Assembly (NCBI GenBank): GCA_003523465.1
Contig: DQAA01000103.1
Location: forward strand, 1-5,872
Source of the DNA: Pseudomonas sp.
Lineage (GTDB): Bacteria; Pseudomonadota; Gammaproteobacteria; Pseudomonadales; Pseudomonadaceae
Length of the DNA stretch: 5,872 nt
Direction: 5' to 3'
Of this stretch, positions 4,686 through 5,872 are shown piece after piece. The notes beneath the pieces were generated by a model. That model was not told the DNA's origin, searched no databases, and saw only the letters and a program-made list of their open reading frames with translations. Within the stretch, counting starts at the first letter, position 1. The number at the start of each line of letters is the position of its first letter. The position numbers and the translations under genes were made by a program.

Positions 4686-5657
4686 TCAACTATTCCCCAA
4701 AGAATAACCCCGCCATTTAGACCCGGTGACGGTCAAAATATCGCCATCACGAAGAGTCTTCTCGGTGACTGAAATCTCTTCACGTACCAACCGCTGTCCT
4801 TTTGAAGTATATTGCGAGATTACTGCGACATGCAAATCTCCATTTAACTTCTCATAGAGCAATCCTCCCGGCCAAATAACCTGCGGCTCAAATATTTCAT
4901 CCTCACCTCGAAAGACCGCAACCTCAACGCCCCTGTCAAAATCGTTGATAACGCGAAAATCATCTTCGACAAGATCAGCAACCCCCCTTATAAAAACCGG
5001 GGTCCGCTCAACAAGTTCGCCCTCTCCTATGTTGATCCTAAAAGCGCTAGCCGACTCAGAAAAAACCTCAGAAACAAACGACTGATCCAACACCGGATAT
5101 CCATCATAGCGTTCCGGATTTTTGCTTGGATATCGTGCCTGCAATTTGAATTCAGCGGGCACATCCACCACCAGCACTTCCCCATAATTCAATGAGAGCA
5201 CCTGCCAGGCAATTATTGCCGAAGACGGATTGTGTACTGGCCTCTGATAGATAGCCACTTTAATTGTTTCCCCTTCCACCAAGCTTGAAAGTGTGATTTT
5301 GAAAGGAACGATGAGACCTCTTGCTGGTTGTTCAGACTCATCATCATTGGAATTCCCACCAGGAATTACCCTGGAGCTATTATCTTCCAACCTAAACTCT
5401 TCGACAGGGCCAATTACCTCAGGCGTATACTTCGCGCCAATCAATTTCTGAAGTTTATCAATAAGCTCCAGACTCTCTTTCTCAAGCCTGCTGCGAAGGT
5501 ATTCCACCCGCTCTGTTGCTTCTTGGAGCTCGCCATTATCGTTCGAGCTGGACTCTTTGAGGTCCGTTAACTGCAAAACCGCCTGTTCCCAGTCGCGCTT
5601 CGCCTCGAACGCGGCGGTGCTCAAGCGCTCGATCTCACCAATTTCGACAAGCGACAT
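4686..5657 (-). CDS. Hypothetical protein: N-terminal coiled coil plus two beta-rich modules
   Basis: 323 residues, acidic, soluble, no signal peptide or membrane helix. Residues 5-75 are heptad-like and charged (coiled coil, e.g. EATERVEYLRSRLEKESLEL at 46-65). An acidic low-complexity linker (EDNSSRVIPGGNSNDDESEQ, 91-110) leads to beta module 1 (about 114-180) with TIKVAIYQRPVHNPSSAIIAW (131-151). Module 2 (about 232-320) has DFRVINDFDRGVEVAVFRG (233-251) and a closing DGDILTVTGSKW. The order IYQ, then AW plus a hydrophobic strand, then a second module opening with VIND, recalls from memory RhiA-like beta-sandwich proteins, but only loosely; no function is claimed. Base composition and codon use are clearly AT-richer than the genes to the left, suggesting transfer. 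Start 5657 has AGGAG 6 nt upstream. Confidence 0.85.
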   Translation of the reverse strand: MSLVEIGEIERLSTAAFEAKRDWEQAVLQLTDLKESSSNDNGELQEATERVEYLRSRLEKESLELIDKLQKLIGAKYTPEVIGPVEEFRLEDNSSRVIPGGNSNDDESEQPARGLIVPFKITLSSLVEGETIKVAIYQRPVHNPSSAIIAWQVLSLNYGEVLVVDVPAEFKLQARYPSKNPERYDGYPVLDQSFVSEVFSESASAFRINIGEGELVERTPVFIRGVADLVEDDFRVINDFDRGVEVAVFRGEDEIFEPQVIWPGGLLYEKLNGDLHVAVISQYTSKGQRLVREEISVTEKTLRDGDILTVTGSKWRGYSLGNS

Positions 5658-5872
5658 AACATTCTCCTCTCGATTCCCTTCTGTAAATCGCTTGTATCAC
5701 AGCATGGTGAAGCCCGATAGGCACTCTGCTGTAGCTCGAAATCCGTCAGGTCCGGTAGCGGATTCATGGGCGCCGCACTTCCAATTGCCAAAGGAGAGCC
5801 AACGTCATGCTTCGCGAACGACTCAGAAGCCTAAAACCAGCCCCACCCCCTGTTCTCTGATCCAACACAAAA
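5658..5872. other. Upstream region of the minus-strand gene, with two tiny unconfirmed reading frames
   Basis: These 215 bp hold no supported gene. On the minus strand a 48-codon frame starts at ATG 5767, runs out of frame into the start of the main gene and stops at 5621; its reading frame stays open further upstream to about 5831. On the plus strand, AAGGAG (5791-5796) precedes an ATG at 5807 that opens only 17 codons (stop 5858-5860). A promoter for the gene at 5657 must lie here or beyond; no convincing -35/-10 pair was found by eye. Confidence 0.5.
5664..5668 (-). promoter_or_regulatory. Ribosome binding site of the coiled-coil/beta-module gene
   Basis: The minus strand reads GAGAGGAGAATGTT then ATG at 5657, giving AGGAG with a 6-nt spacer. 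This fixes the start; the out-of-frame ATG in GAATGTTATG is not the start of the long frame. Confidence 0.8.

Overview
This window looks like the chromosome of a Pseudomonas of the fluorescens group. The evidence is high GC with strong G/C third positions in most genes, and several REP palindromes of the kinds typical of that group (cores GTGGGAGCTGGCTTGCCAGC and GTAGGAGCGTGGCTTGCCCGC) lying between genes. No tRNA, rRNA, CRISPR array, transposase or integrase gene is visible.

Layout. Positions 1-46 hold a perfect REP-type palindrome just past the stop of the first gene. Positions 53-1751 hold two minus-strand genes in tandem: a GcvA-like LysR regulator (858-1751) and, 100 bp downstream, a short-chain dehydrogenase/reductase (53-757) in which both the catalytic Tyr and Lys appear replaced. 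A 170-bp divergent region (1752-1921) separates the regulator from a ten-helix EamA/DMT exporter (1922-2824), the usual arrangement of a LysR regulator facing its target. Both genes carry a near-identical 16-nt element in their leaders, in the same orientation relative to each start codon.

From 2825 to 4435 lies a run of four small plus-strand genes punctuated by REP elements: a DUF6429-type protein (2996-3226) bracketed by a perfect 27-bp inverted REP pair; a two-gene unit with directly abutting stop and start (3393-3776 and 3777-3995); and a further short hypothetical gene (4113-4352). None has a function that can be read from sequence. The pair at 3393-3995 has the small, soluble, acidic look of orphan immunity-type genes, but this is only an impression.

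From 4353 to the end the base composition becomes visibly more AT-rich. A 330-bp gap holds a degenerate REP, a T-rich stretch and a strong 16-bp hairpin. Beyond it is a minus-strand gene (4686-5657) for a 323-residue protein with an N-terminal coiled coil followed by two beta-rich modules. Its composition suggests acquisition by transfer. Its 215-bp upstream region has a strong ribosome binding site and two tiny unconfirmed reading frames.

Overall: an ordinary LysR/exporter/oxidoreductase module on the left, and an accessory-looking, REP-littered stretch of small orphan genes plus one unusual two-module protein on the right.
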